A model generated the notes under the pieces. The model was not told the DNA's origin and searched no databases. It worked only from the letters and a program-made list of their open reading frames with translations. Both the position numbers and the translations under genes were made by a program. Shown here in pieces: positions 34,212 through 43,345 of a DNA stretch of 64,000 nucleotides (position 1 is the stretch's first letter; every line of letters starts with the position of its first letter). Source of the stretch: Verrucomicrobiia bacterium (GTDB lineage Bacteria > Verrucomicrobiota > Verrucomicrobiia > Limisphaerales > JADLHS01); contig JAMLJH010000002.1 of the NCBI GenBank assembly GCA_023953615.1, positions 646,592 to 710,591 on the forward strand, read 5' to 3'.

Positions 34212-35687
34212 ATGCTCGCCACTAAAAACCGGACGCAAGCGCTCGGACTGGCCTGGTTGGGAACCTTGTTGTTCCTGGCCGCTTGCTCGCGTTCGGATTC
34301 GAGTGCGCTGCTGGCGGGGAAAAAGTTGTTGGATGCGGGTAAAAATGAGCCGGCCATCGCCCTCCTGGAGCGAGCGACGCAAATGAGTCCCACCAACGCC
34401 GCCGCGTGGAATTACCTCGGCGTGGCGTATCATCAGACCGGCCAATGGACCAATGCCGTGAATGCCTACGCCCACGCCTTGCGCTGGAATCGGGAGCTGC
34501 TGGAGGTTCGGTTCAATCTTGGTTGCCTGTGGTTGGAGCAGAATCGTTGGGCGGAGGCAAAATCCGAATTGACCGCCTACACCTTGCGTCGCGGCGAGGA
34601 CGGCGTGGGCTGGGCGAAATTGGGCGTGGCCCAATATCAATTGCGCGAAGCTGCCGCTGCGGAGAAAAGTTTTCAAACCGCCCTTCGTTTGCAGAACACC
34701 AATGCCGAGGCATGGAACGGCCTGGGTTTGTTGCAGGCGCAACGCAGCCATTGGCGCAACGCCACCGAGTCCTTTGCAACCGCCTTGAAGTGGTCGCCGC
34801 ATTATCCGGCGGCATTGTTGAACCTGGCGGTGGCTGAACAACAACAAGGCCATAACGCCGAGGCGGTGCGGCTCTATCACGAGTACTTGGGCACGCAGCC
34901 TCGTCCTGCGGATTGGGAAGCGGTGGCGACCGTGGTGGAAGCGTTGTCGCCAACCCGGAGCGCGCCGCCGTCGCCGGCGACGAATAATCCTCCAACCAAC
35001 GTGGGAACAACGACTGGTGTTGTGGCGCGTTCCACAACGTCGAATGTAAAAGAAACCGCTCCGCCCAAACCGCCGCCGGTGACGAACACCGTTACCGCCC
35101 CCGCACCGCCCAAGACGGAAACCATTGCGTCCACCTCGCGGACCGCGAGTCGTGTGGCGCCCACGCGCGGGGCAACGCAGTTGATATCCGAACCGGTGAC
35201 CAAGCCCGAGTCAAATCACCTTCACGCCGCGCAGTTGGCGCTCCAAGCCGGGCAGCAGGCGCAACGCGACCGGCGGTTGGCCGACGCCGCGCAGGCGTAT
35301 CGCCGCGCTATCGCGCTCGAACCCGGCATGTTTGAAGCGCATTATTGTCTTGGATTAGCGGCTTATGAGCTGCGCGATTTTAGCGCCGCCTCTCAAGCGT
35401 GGGCGGCGGCCTTGCGATTGCGTTCCACGTCTGCGGATACCCGCTACAATTACGCCCTTTCGTTGAAGGCGGAGGCAAAATACGCGCAGGCGATCACCGA
35501 GCTGGAGCGCCTGGTGACCCTGCATCCGGATGAGGCACGCGGACACTTGATGTTGGGCATTCTTTATTCGGAACGAATCATTGACGTTCCAAAGGCGCGC
35601 CTGCATTTCAACCGGGTTTTACAACTGGAACCCCAAAATTCCCAAGCCCCGGCCATCCGCTCCTGGCTGGCCAGCCATCCGGGGTGA
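34212..35687 (+). CDS. TPR-repeat lipoprotein
   Basis: A 491-residue exported protein. The signal sequence (QALGLAWLGTLLFLAAC) ends in the lipobox FLAAC, so it is likely lipid-anchored. The first part (about 25-240) has at least five TPRs (for example AAAWNYLGVAYHQTGQWTNAVNAY and AEAWNGLGLLQAQRSHW). Next is a Pro/Thr-rich linker (about 250-330), then three more TPRs near the C-terminus (MFEAHYCLGLAAYELRDF). ATG 34212 gives the cleanest signal; ATG 34194 is an alternative. It probably serves as an envelope scaffold. It is divergent from the DUF362 gene, and CvpA follows 65 bp later. Confidence 0.88.
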   Translation: MLATKNRTQALGLAWLGTLLFLAACSRSDSSALLAGKKLLDAGKNEPAIALLERATQMSPTNAAAWNYLGVAYHQTGQWTNAVNAYAHALRWNRELLEVRFNLGCLWLEQNRWAEAKSELTAYTLRRGEDGVGWAKLGVAQYQLREAAAAEKSFQTALRLQNTNAEAWNGLGLLQAQRSHWRNATESFATALKWSPHYPAALLNLAVAEQQQGHNAEAVRLYHEYLGTQPRPADWEAVATVVEALSPTRSAPPSPATNNPPTNVGTTTGVVARSTTSNVKETAPPKPPPVTNTVTAPAPPKTETIASTSRTASRVAPTRGATQLISEPVTKPESNHLHAAQLALQAGQQAQRDRRLADAAQAYRRAIALEPGMFEAHYCLGLAAYELRDFSAASQAWAAALRLRSTSADTRYNYALSLKAEAKYAQAITELERLVTLHPDEARGHLMLGILYSERIIDVPKARLHFNRVLQLEPQNSQAPAIRSWLASHPG

Positions 35688-35752
35688 ACGTGGCACGACT
35701 CTCGCTGATTTGACCCGGACGATTGACCCCTCCGGGGTCGAGTCCAGTAATT

Positions 35753-36373
35753 ATGAACTCGAGTTCAAGTTTGCCGGTTAATTGGTTCGATCTCTTTGTG
35801 CTGATCATGCTCGCGGCCGGTTACATCCGCGGCAAGAAGCGCGGCATGTCGCAGGAATTTCTGACCGTGCTGAAATGGGTGGCGTTGATGTTGCTCGCGG
35901 CGATTGCCTATCAACCCTTGGGACTGTGGCTCGATTCGGTGGCGCATCTCGGCAAGCTTTGGTCGTTTATCATCGCCTACGTGGTCACGGCGCTGCTGGT
36001 GTTGCTCGCTTTCGTGGCGGTCAATCGAACCTTGGGCGCGCGCTTGAAGGGCACGGACACCTTCGGCAAGGCGGAATTTTATCTGGCGATTCCCGCGGGC
36101 ATTCTGCGGTTCGCCTGCATCGTCGTGGTGCTCGCGGCCTTGTTGAACGCGCGATATTATTCCACGGCGGAGGTCAAGGCGTCGCAAAAGTACGATCTGG
36201 ACAATTACGGCAGCAATTTTTTCCCCCGACTCTACAGTGTGCAGGACGATGTCTTCGTCCATTCCTTCACCGGGAAGCAGTTGAAAACCTATCTGGGATT
36301 TCTGCTGATTGAACCGACCCCGGCGATTTCAGGTCCGCCGACCACCACGGCGCGCAAAGAGTTTACCTGGTAA
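35753..36373 (+). CDS. cvpA: CvpA family membrane protein
   Basis: A 206-residue protein with four predicted membrane helices (about 10-28, 40-60, 72-100 and 112-135) and a soluble C-terminal tail. The N-terminal pattern FDLFVLIMLAAGYIRGKKRGMSQEF is that of CvpA/colicin V production proteins, which affect envelope processes in known bacteria. ATG 35753 is used in preference to an upstream start at 35723 because the family begins near NWFDLFV. It lies directly upstream of dnaG, with a gap of 23 bp, so the two may be cotranscribed. Confidence 0.9.
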   Translation: MNSSSSLPVNWFDLFVLIMLAAGYIRGKKRGMSQEFLTVLKWVALMLLAAIAYQPLGLWLDSVAHLGKLWSFIIAYVVTALLVLLAFVAVNRTLGARLKGTDTFGKAEFYLAIPAGILRFACIVVVLAALLNARYYSTAEVKASQKYDLDNYGSNFFPRLYSVQDDVFVHSFTGKQLKTYLGFLLIEPTPAISGPPTTTARKEFTW

Positions 36374-36396
36374 TGAACTCGGACTAGACTGGCCGC

Positions 36397-38208
36397 GTGG
36401 CCGGGTTGATCTCCGAAAACACCCTCGAACGAGTTCGCGCCGCCAGTGACATTGTGGATGTCATTGGCAGCTATCTGCCATTAAAACGCGCCGGCGCCAA
36501 CTTTGTGGCGCTCTGCCCGTTTCATAAGGAAAAATCGCCCAGTTTCAACGTCAATCCGCACAAGCAGATTTTCCACTGCTTCGGTTGCCACAAGGGCGGG
36601 GACGTATTCACCTTCGTCAAGGAATACGAAAACATCGGTTTTGTTGACGCCGTGCGGCGGCTGGCGGACCGCGCCCGAATTCCACTGGAGTTGGATGCGG
36701 ATCCCGCCGCCCGGCAGACGCGGCACATCAAGGATCAATTGCTGCAAATTCACGAGCAAATCACGCAACGCTGGCAAGCCTGTCTGGCCAACGAGGCGGC
36801 GGGGCAGGCCGCGCGCGATTACCTGGCGCAACGCGGTCTTTCTGCCGAAGCCATCAAGCAGTTCCGGCTGGGCGCGGCGCCCGAAGCCTGGGACGACACG
36901 GTGAACTGGGCCAAAGGCAAGGGCCTCGATCTCGCGGTGATGGAGCAGGCCGGATTGATTTTGAAGAAGGAGGAAACGGGCCGGCACTACGACCGCTTTC
37001 GGGGTCGTTTGATGTTTCCCATCTGCGACGAGCAAGGGCGTGTGATTGGTTTCAGCGGTCGCATTTTGTCCAACGACGACAAAGCCGCCAAGTACGTCAA
37101 CTCTCCCGAGACGCCGATCTTCACCAAGAGCAAGGTGTTTTATGCGCTCGATAAATCCAAGCGCAGCATCCTGGACGCCGGCTTTGCCGTCGTGTGCGAA
37201 GGGCAGCTTGACGCCATCGCCTGCCACTTGGCCGGAGTGCGGAACGTCGTGGCGCCGCAGGGCACGGCGTTCACCGATCAGCACGCGCGGATTCTCAAGC
37301 GTTACGCGGATGAAGTGGTGCTGTGTTTTGATTCCGATCAGGCCGGACAAAACGCCATCGTGCGGTCGTTGGATCATCTGCTCGCGTCGGGGCTGGCGAT
37401 CCGTGTTGCCGTCGTGCCCGCGCCGCATGATCCGGACAGTTTCATCAAGGCCAATGGTGCGGCCGCCTTTCAACGATTGATCGCGAACGCCGTCGGTTTT
37501 TTCGATTTCTACCTGGACCGACTTTGTCGCGTCAACGACGTCACGACCGATCGCGGGCGATTGACCGTTGTGCGCAGCATGGGGGAGGCGGTGCGCAAAA
37601 CGGGCCATACCGTGTTGTTGGATAATTACGCGCAGCAGACGGCGCTACGGCTCGGGGTGCAGCCGGACGCGGTGCGGCAGGAGTTTAATAAACTCACCGC
37701 GACCGCTCATCCGGCGGATGATTATGCTGATGCCGAAGCCGCCAGCGAAGCGACGGTAGAGCCAGAATTACCACCACCGGCGATGATCGAGTCCTGGCTG
37801 CTGAAACTGGCCTTGCAGCATGAGCCGGGATTGGACTGGTTGGTGGCGCATTTGGACCCGGCCTGGATTCAACATTCCCACGTGCGCAACGTGGTGACGC
37901 GACGTCTGAAAGCGCATCAGGAGAGCACCTGGCGCGGCTTGGCGGCGCTGTTGGATGAGTGCGAATCTCCCGCGTTGGCCAGCTTGATCACGCAATGGAT
38001 CGCCGATGAACGCGAGCTGCCTAATCCGGACCAACAACTGGCCGATGTGGTTTTGCGTATCCGGAATCAATTCGCGGATCAGCAGATCGCCACCTTGCTT
38101 CAACAGTTGAGCCAACCCGGAATTACCGATGCGCAAAATTTGCAGTTACTGGGCAATCTGCAACAGTGGCGTCAGTATAAGCAACAACCGCTCGGCCCAT
38201 TGACGTAA
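36397..38208 (+). CDS. dnaG: DNA primase
   Basis: A 603-residue enzyme that makes RNA primers at the replication fork. The zinc-binding domain is CPFHKEKSPSFNV...IFHCFGCHKGGDV (CxxH...CxxC, about 43-73), and the catalytic core starts near residue 120. The TOPRIM domain carries VVCEGQLDAIACH (about 265-277) and LCFDSDQAGQNA (about 309-320). The remaining C-terminal region (about 370-600) is the helicase-binding part and is divergent, as usual. The start codon is GTG at 36397, right at the family N-terminus (ISENTLERVRAASDIVDVIG). Its length is typical (580-650). Confidence 0.96.
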   Translation: MAGLISENTLERVRAASDIVDVIGSYLPLKRAGANFVALCPFHKEKSPSFNVNPHKQIFHCFGCHKGGDVFTFVKEYENIGFVDAVRRLADRARIPLELDADPAARQTRHIKDQLLQIHEQITQRWQACLANEAAGQAARDYLAQRGLSAEAIKQFRLGAAPEAWDDTVNWAKGKGLDLAVMEQAGLILKKEETGRHYDRFRGRLMFPICDEQGRVIGFSGRILSNDDKAAKYVNSPETPIFTKSKVFYALDKSKRSILDAGFAVVCEGQLDAIACHLAGVRNVVAPQGTAFTDQHARILKRYADEVVLCFDSDQAGQNAIVRSLDHLLASGLAIRVAVVPAPHDPDSFIKANGAAAFQRLIANAVGFFDFYLDRLCRVNDVTTDRGRLTVVRSMGEAVRKTGHTVLLDNYAQQTALRLGVQPDAVRQEFNKLTATAHPADDYADAEAASEATVEPELPPPAMIESWLLKLALQHEPGLDWLVAHLDPAWIQHSHVRNVVTRRLKAHQESTWRGLAALLDECESPALASLITQWIADERELPNPDQQLADVVLRIRNQFADQQIATLLQQLSQPGITDAQNLQLLGNLQQWRQYKQQPLGPLT

Positions 38209-38216
38209 AAAGCAAA

Positions 38217-38244
38217 CGGCGCGAGTGGTTGTCCACCCGCGCCG
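38217..38244 (-). terminator. terminator between dnaG and the cytochrome gene
   Basis: A 12-bp stem (38217-38228 with 38233-38244, one mismatch) and a 4-base loop. On the minus strand it is followed by TTTGCTTTTTACG, so it chiefly stops the cytochrome transcript. On the plus strand no T-run follows. Confidence 0.7.
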
Positions 38245-38266
38245 CGTAAGTAAAGTATTTGCGAAC

Positions 38267-38707
38267 TTACTTCGCGCCTTGTTCCACCCAGGCTCGCACC
38301 AGACTGACCTGTTCCTTGGTCAGCGGCGCGATCTTCGCCTTGTTGTCCTTGGGCGGCATCCAATCATCTTCGTCGTCGGGCAGGTTGGCAATGTTGCGCA
38401 ATAACACGCTCTTCTCGCTCTTTCCCGGGACGATCACCGCCCCGTGCTTTGAACCCGCCATGATGTGCTCCAGCGAGTCCAGTCGCAGCCGCGCTTTATC
38501 ACGCTTTTCGCCGTGGCAACCCGTGCAGGACTTGTCGAAAATGGTTTTGATATCCTTGGCGTAAGTAACGCCCGTTTTGGTGGCGGCAGGCGGCAGCTTG
38601 TCCACGTCCACCTGACGTTCCTCGGCTTGAGATGAACTCAGAATCAGAGTCATCGCCAATCCCACCAGCACCGCCCCGCCTCGCTTCAAGATATTTTGAT
38701 ATTTCAT
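38267..38707 (-). CDS. periplasmic c-type cytochrome-like protein (planctomycete type)
   Basis: A 146-residue exported protein. Residues 1-28 form a signal peptide (KRGGAVLVGLAMTLILSSSQA). The heme-binding motif is SCTGCHG (CxxCH, about 67-71), followed by LRLDSLEHIMAGSKHGAVIVPGKSEKSVLL and WMPPKDNKAKIAPLTKEQVSLVRAWVEQGA. That pattern is typical of the short cytochrome domains common in Planctomycetes and Verrucomicrobia. A heme is expected to attach covalently; the distal Met ligand is probably in WMPP. ATG 38707 is used because it begins the signal peptide. It is monocistronic and its redox partner is unknown. Confidence 0.9.
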   Translation of the reverse strand: MKYQNILKRGGAVLVGLAMTLILSSSQAEERQVDVDKLPPAATKTGVTYAKDIKTIFDKSCTGCHGEKRDKARLRLDSLEHIMAGSKHGAVIVPGKSEKSVLLRNIANLPDDEDDWMPPKDNKAKIAPLTKEQVSLVRAWVEQGAK

Positions 38708-38843
38708 GGTTTTTATTAAAAGCCGTGAAATTGGAATGAAAGATCGAGTCGCTGTCAAAGAGAATTAGCAACAATTAGTAACAAACTGCACGAATGGTAA
38801 TGGCCGCCTTGCGAGGCGCGGCCGATTCAGTTACCCCTACGGC

Positions 38844-39680
38844 GTGAGTGCGGAGCCATTTTGGGATGCGACGCTGGTCCTGCTGGGGCACGGTACGACG
38901 CGCAATGAAAATTCCCAGTTGCCAGTCTGGCAACATGCCGAGGAATTGCGGCGGCGCGGAATGTTCGCTGCCGTTCATCCCGCCTTTTGGAAACAGACCC
39001 CGCAAGTCCAATCCGTCCTGACCACGATCAAAACGCCGCGGGCCTTCCTGGTCCCGCTGCTGATCAGTGAGGGATATTTCGCGAATGAAGTGATTCCACA
39101 GGCCCTGGGTTTTTCCAATCGGGCCACGCTGCAATTGGAAAATACGCGGGTGCATTATTGTCAGCCGGTGGGGACGCACCCGGGGATGGCCCGGATTTTA
39201 ATGAACCGCGCCACCGAGGTCGTCGCGCAGTTTCCGTTTCCGTATGCGCCAAAGCCCAATAACTTGACGTTGTTCATCGCCGGACACGGCACGCCGCGGC
39301 ATCCACAATCGCGACAGGCCGTCGAGCAACAGGCGAGTGCGATCCGCGCGTTGCACCGGTATGCCGAGGTGCGGGACGTTTATCTCGATGAAGCGCCGTA
39401 CATCAAAGGCTGCCAGCAGTTGGCGTCCACGCGCGCGGTTGTCGTGGTGCCGTTTTTCATCGGCGATGGGTTGCATGTGGTGGAAGATATTCCCGTGCTG
39501 CTGGGTGAGCCGGAACGTCTGGTGAAAGAACGGCTGGCCGCCGGCCAGCCGACTTGGCGTAATCCATCCGAGAAGCACGGCAAACTGACTTGGTACGCGC
39601 CCGCCGTGGGGCGCGCGCCAGAGCTTGGCGAAATCATCCTCGAACGGGTGCGTGAAGCGGACGCGAGAACGACAACATGA
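38844..39680 (+). CDS. CbiX/SirB-like protein with two chelatase domains
   Basis: A 278-residue protein with two CbiX-like halves. The N-terminal half has LVLLGHGTTRNENSQLP (metal-binding His at about 18). The C-terminal half has LFIAGHGTPRHPQSRQAVE and VVVVPFFIGDGLHVVEDIPVLLG, with a His cluster that could hold a metal. Known relatives insert cobalt or iron into sirohydrochlorin; no other cobalamin or siroheme gene is present, so the pathway is inferred. The start is GTG 38844. Its stop overlaps the start of the Gfo/Idh oxidoreductase gene by 4 bp (ATGA), which suggests coupling. Confidence 0.85.
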   Translation: MSAEPFWDATLVLLGHGTTRNENSQLPVWQHAEELRRRGMFAAVHPAFWKQTPQVQSVLTTIKTPRAFLVPLLISEGYFANEVIPQALGFSNRATLQLENTRVHYCQPVGTHPGMARILMNRATEVVAQFPFPYAPKPNNLTLFIAGHGTPRHPQSRQAVEQQASAIRALHRYAEVRDVYLDEAPYIKGCQQLASTRAVVVVPFFIGDGLHVVEDIPVLLGEPERLVKERLAAGQPTWRNPSEKHGKLTWYAPAVGRAPELGEIILERVREADARTTT

Positions 39681-40756
39681 AACAACTGCGTTGGGGCATT
39701 TTAGGCGCGGCCAACATTGCGCGAAAAAACTGGCGCGCGATCCGGCATAGTGGCAACGCCACGTTGACCGCGGTGGCGAGTCGCGATCCGCAACGCGCCC
39801 GTGCCTTTGTGGACGCGTGCCAGAGTGTGGAGCCGTTCACGCCTGAGCCGGTGATCTACAATGATTATGACGAGTTGATCGCTTCGCCGCAGGTGGATGC
39901 GGTTTACGTTCCGCTGCCAACCGGGCGGCGTCAGGAATGGATTCTTCGCGCCGCCAAAGCCGGCAAGCACATTTTGAGCGAAAAACCCTGCGCCATCCGA
40001 CTTGCCGATTTGGAGGAGATTCTGACCGTGTGCCGCGAGCGGCGCGTGCAATACATGGACGGCGTGATGTTTACCCATAATCGGCGGCTGCAACAGTTGC
40101 GGCAGGTGTTGGACGATGGGGTGTCGGTCGGGGATTTGCGGCGCATCACCTCGCACTTCAGTTTTTTGGGCGACGCCGATTTTTTCCGCAATGCGATTCA
40201 AATGGACCATTCGCTCGAACCCCTCGGTTGCCTCGGCGATCTGGGCTGGTACAGCATTCGACTCGCGTTGTGGGCGGTGAATTGGCAGTCGCCGCAGTCC
40301 GTTTCGGGGCGGATTTTGGAACAAGTCAGGGATGTTTCGGGTCAAGCCACCGTGGCCACGGCATTTTCCGGAGAACTGATTTTTCCCGGAGGCGTCTCGA
40401 CGGATTTTTATTGTTCCTTCGTGGCGGAGAACAGTCAGTGGGCGACGCTGGCCGGCACGAAAGGTTACGTGCGAATTCCGGATTTTGTGCTGCCTTTTAC
40501 AAACAGCACTCTGGCGTTCGAGACGAATCAAATCCAGGCCAGCGCGCAGGGATGCGACTGGTGTTTGGAGCACACGGCGCGCGCCGTGCCATTCATCGAG
40601 TTGGAAACCAATCCCGCGACGGCGCAGGAGACGAACATGTTCCGTCATTTCAGCCGGCAGGTGTTATCCGGACGACTTAATGAGGACTGGCCGCGCGCCG
40701 CCTGGCTCACCCAACAAGTTACCAACGCTTGCATGGACGCAGCTTTGCAGCGTTAA
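39677..40756 (+). CDS. Gfo/Idh/MocA family oxidoreductase
   Basis: A 359-residue NAD(P)-dependent oxidoreductase of the glucose-fructose oxidoreductase/inositol dehydrogenase family. The Rossmann start LRWGILGAANIARKN (about 3-17) is followed by AVYVPLPTGRRQEW, the EKPCAI motif with its catalytic Lys (about 99-104) and YMDGVMFTHNRRLQQLRQVL. The second half is the alpha/beta dimerisation domain. Its substrate is unknown (sugar or inositol derivatives in other members). It overlaps the preceding CbiX-like gene by 4 bp; tyrA begins 59 bp downstream. Confidence 0.92.
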   Translation: MKQLRWGILGAANIARKNWRAIRHSGNATLTAVASRDPQRARAFVDACQSVEPFTPEPVIYNDYDELIASPQVDAVYVPLPTGRRQEWILRAAKAGKHILSEKPCAIRLADLEEILTVCRERRVQYMDGVMFTHNRRLQQLRQVLDDGVSVGDLRRITSHFSFLGDADFFRNAIQMDHSLEPLGCLGDLGWYSIRLALWAVNWQSPQSVSGRILEQVRDVSGQATVATAFSGELIFPGGVSTDFYCSFVAENSQWATLAGTKGYVRIPDFVLPFTNSTLAFETNQIQASAQGCDWCLEHTARAVPFIELETNPATAQETNMFRHFSRQVLSGRLNEDWPRAAWLTQQVTNACMDAALQR

Positions 40757-40815
40757 TCTGACCGCGGCTAAAACAATCTTTCGTTGCGACGCCATTTTTC
40801 GCTACTCTGCGTCAC

Positions 40816-41706
40816 GTGCGATTTCGAAAAGTAACCATCATCGGTGTGGGTTTGCTGGGCGGCTCGATTGGCCTTGCCTTGCGCCGCCGCAAACTGGCTG
40901 GAGAGATCGCTGGTTACGTGCGCCGTGAGGCCAGCATCGCTGAATGTGAACGGGCGGGAGCGACCGATTACGCCACCACGGATTTGCTGGCGGCGGTTTC
41001 GGGCGCGGATTTGATTGTGCTTTGCACGCCGCTGGCGCAGATGAAATCGCTCACCCAGCAGATGCTTCCCGCGCTGAAGCGCGGCGCGATTGTCACCGAC
41101 GTGGGCAGCGTGAAAACGAGCGTGGTGCGGGATGTGGAAGTGTTGCTCCACCAGGCGGGCGCGTATTTTGTCGGCAGTCATCCGATGGCGGGCAGCGAGA
41201 AGCAAGGGGTGCTGGCAGCACGCGCGGATTTGTTTGCTGACGCGATTTGTGTGTTGACCCCGACCCGGAAGACCCATCCCGCCGCGTTGCGAAAGGTGGA
41301 AACGCTCTGGAAAAATCTGGGCGCGCGGTTGCTGCGCACGACGCCGGAGGCGCACGACGCTTTGGTCAGTCGTTCCAGTCATTTGCCGCATCTGCTGGCG
41401 GCGACGCTGACGAACCTCGTGTTGAATCCCAAACTGCCGAAAGAACAAGTCAAACTTTGCGCCACGGGTTTTCGCGATACGACACGTATCGCCTCGGGTT
41501 CGCCGGAGATGTGGCGGGACATCGTGCTGGCCAACCGGGAACAGCTTCGCTTAACGCTGGATAGCTTTGTCCGGGAACTGCAAGCTGTGCAGGGGTTGTT
41601 GCGGAAAAAACGCAAGCACGCGGATGAAATCCTGGGGCTGTTCCAAACCGCGAAAACCCGACGCGACAACTGGTGCGCGTGCGGTGCGTCACCTTCTCAA
41701 GAATAA
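40816..41706 (+). CDS. tyrA: prephenate/arogenate dehydrogenase
   Basis: A 296-residue enzyme that makes the tyrosine precursor from prephenate. The Rossmann motif is VTIIGVGLLGGSIGLAL (about 6-22). LIVLCTPL and DVGSVKT precede the active-site segment FVGSHPMAGSEKQG (about 118-131), which has the conserved His. The C-terminal helical domain has SRSSHLPHLLAATL and FRDTTRIASGSPEMWRDI. No ACT domain is added, so allosteric control is less likely. The start is GTG 40816. aroA follows after a repeat spacer, as in the common tyrA-aroA-cmk order. Confidence 0.94.
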   Translation: MRFRKVTIIGVGLLGGSIGLALRRRKLAGEIAGYVRREASIAECERAGATDYATTDLLAAVSGADLIVLCTPLAQMKSLTQQMLPALKRGAIVTDVGSVKTSVVRDVEVLLHQAGAYFVGSHPMAGSEKQGVLAARADLFADAICVLTPTRKTHPAALRKVETLWKNLGARLLRTTPEAHDALVSRSSHLPHLLAATLTNLVLNPKLPKEQVKLCATGFRDTTRIASGSPEMWRDIVLANREQLRLTLDSFVRELQAVQGLLRKKRKHADEILGLFQTAKTRRDNWCACGASPSQE

Positions 41707-41851
41707 TATCAATCACGGATGAACACCGATAAACACGGATTATTTCGACGCGAATTACGCGAAAGGTCGCGAATTCAATTCGTGTTAATTCGTGAAATTC
41801 GCGTCAAGGCTGTTTCCCATTCGTGTTCATCCGGGTCCATCCGTGGTTAAA
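41707..41851. repeat. inverted-repeat spacer forming the aroA leader
   Basis: ATCACGGATGAACACCGATA at the left is mirrored by TTCATCCGGGTCCATCCGTG at the right, with GCGAATTACGCGAA / TTCGTGAAATTCGCGTC palindromic parts between. The aroA ATG begins directly after it. Confidence 0.8.
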
Positions 41852-43240
41852 ATGGCCTTACCTGATCTCATTGAAATCGTCCCGCTGGAAAAACCGGTGC
41901 GCGCGGAAATCACCGTGCCGGGATCGAAAAGCATCACGAATCGCGCGCTCATTCTGGCGGCGCTGGCGGACGGCAAGGTGACGCTGACCGGCGCGCTCTG
42001 GAGCGAGGATACACAGGTGATGACCGATTGTTTGCAGAAGCTCGGTTTTGAAATTCGCGTGGAGAATGACCCGGCGGAGTTTTGCAATCGTATCATCACG
42101 GTGAAAGGGCAGGGTGGGAAAATTCCTCGCGCGGGTACGGCAGAGCAACCGCTGGAATTATTCGTCGGCAATGCGGGCACGGCGGCGCGGTTTTTGGCGG
42201 CAATGGTTTGCCTTGGCGATGGCGTGTACCGCTTGCACGGCGTGCCGCGGATGCACGAGCGTCCGCAGGCGGAATTGTTTCAAGCGTTGCGTGAGCTGGG
42301 TTATCGCGTCGAATCGGAAAAGGGAAATGACAAATTGCCGGTAATCATCAGCCACAGAGCCACCGAGCGCACCGCGAAAAAATCCGACGCTGTGCCTCTG
42401 CGGCAAAAAACCTGCAGGGTCAGTATTGCAGAAAGTTCGCAGTTTGCGTCGGCGTTGCTGCTTTCCGCCAAGCGCGGGGGCTGGGAAGTGAAGGTGGCGG
42501 GCGAGGATGCCGAGGAAGTGCCGTACGTCACGATGACGGAAAAATTGGTGGAAGTATTTCCGTGGAAGGGCGGAACATTTCAGATTGAGCCGGACGCGAG
42601 CAGCGGGAGTTATTTTTGGGCGGCGGGATGGCTTGTAACTGTTTTTGAGTTATTTTTTTCAATCACGCGTGCCGGCGATTGGAAGGGTTCGCCAATCATC
42701 GTTCGGGATTGGCCGACGACAGGCTGGCAATTAGATGCCGAGTTTCCGGATTTCCTCCCGTTCCCGGAGTCAATTTCGCGTGCTCACCAGCTAGCTGACA
42801 GCATCATGACGGCTATTGTTGTTGCTGCCGACAAACAGGCGGCTTGTGGGTGGGGTCGGACAGAGACCCGAACGACTATTTCTTTTACTGACCTTGGCCG
42901 CCTGCGGGTTCAAGAATGTGAGCGCGTCGTTGCGCTGCGAACGGAATTGACCAAGTGCGGCGCGAAGGTGATCGAGGAAGGTGACACGTTGACGGTTTAT
43001 CCGTCCAAGCTGCACGGCGCGGAGATTGAGACGTATGATGATCATCGCATGGCGATGTGTTTCGCCATTCTGGGATTGAAAGTGCCGGGCATAAAACTCA
43101 AGAATCCTGCTTGTGTAAAAAAGACGTTCCCCAATTTTTTTCAAAAACTTGCCGCGCCGCCGCCGCACGGTCTGGGCGTGGAGATTCGCGACGGGCACAC
43201 GGGACGGAAGCTGGAAGAGGACGAGCTGTTTGCGGATTGA
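41852..43240 (+). CDS. aroA: 3-phosphoshikimate 1-carboxyvinyltransferase (EPSP synthase)
   Basis: A 462-residue shikimate-pathway enzyme. The N-terminal VPGSKSITNRALILAALADG (about 21-40), the GNAGTAARFLAAM loop (about 108-120), MHERPQAELFQAL and ETYDDHRMAMCFAI near the C-terminus are family marks. The protein is about 30 residues longer than usual. Extra sequence lies at about 167-188, where the DNA reads like a dispersed repeat phrase. The loop replacing the usual RVKESDR is RVQECER, and the segment QAACGWGRTETRTTISFTDLG is unusual too. The start is ATG 41852; an upstream start would translate the repeat. Activity is likely but the altered loops deserve a check. Confidence 0.92.
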   Translation: MALPDLIEIVPLEKPVRAEITVPGSKSITNRALILAALADGKVTLTGALWSEDTQVMTDCLQKLGFEIRVENDPAEFCNRIITVKGQGGKIPRAGTAEQPLELFVGNAGTAARFLAAMVCLGDGVYRLHGVPRMHERPQAELFQALRELGYRVESEKGNDKLPVIISHRATERTAKKSDAVPLRQKTCRVSIAESSQFASALLLSAKRGGWEVKVAGEDAEEVPYVTMTEKLVEVFPWKGGTFQIEPDASSGSYFWAAGWLVTVFELFFSITRAGDWKGSPIIVRDWPTTGWQLDAEFPDFLPFPESISRAHQLADSIMTAIVVAADKQAACGWGRTETRTTISFTDLGRLRVQECERVVALRTELTKCGAKVIEEGDTLTVYPSKLHGAEIETYDDHRMAMCFAILGLKVPGIKLKNPACVKKTFPNFFQKLAAPPPHGLGVEIRDGHTGRKLEEDELFAD

Positions 43241-43345
43241 GCGGTTGAGCGAGCGTTGCAACGGCAACTCGCCACAACGGATTCTCCCGTGCGGGCGGCG
43301 ATGCGGCGACGTTTTAACAATTTAACGCGGTAACGATTTAACGAA

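Noticed and set aside
33105..34880. A 591-codon reading of the DUF362 gene
   Set aside because: The extra 239 codons lie antisense to the TPR lipoprotein gene and precede the signal peptide.
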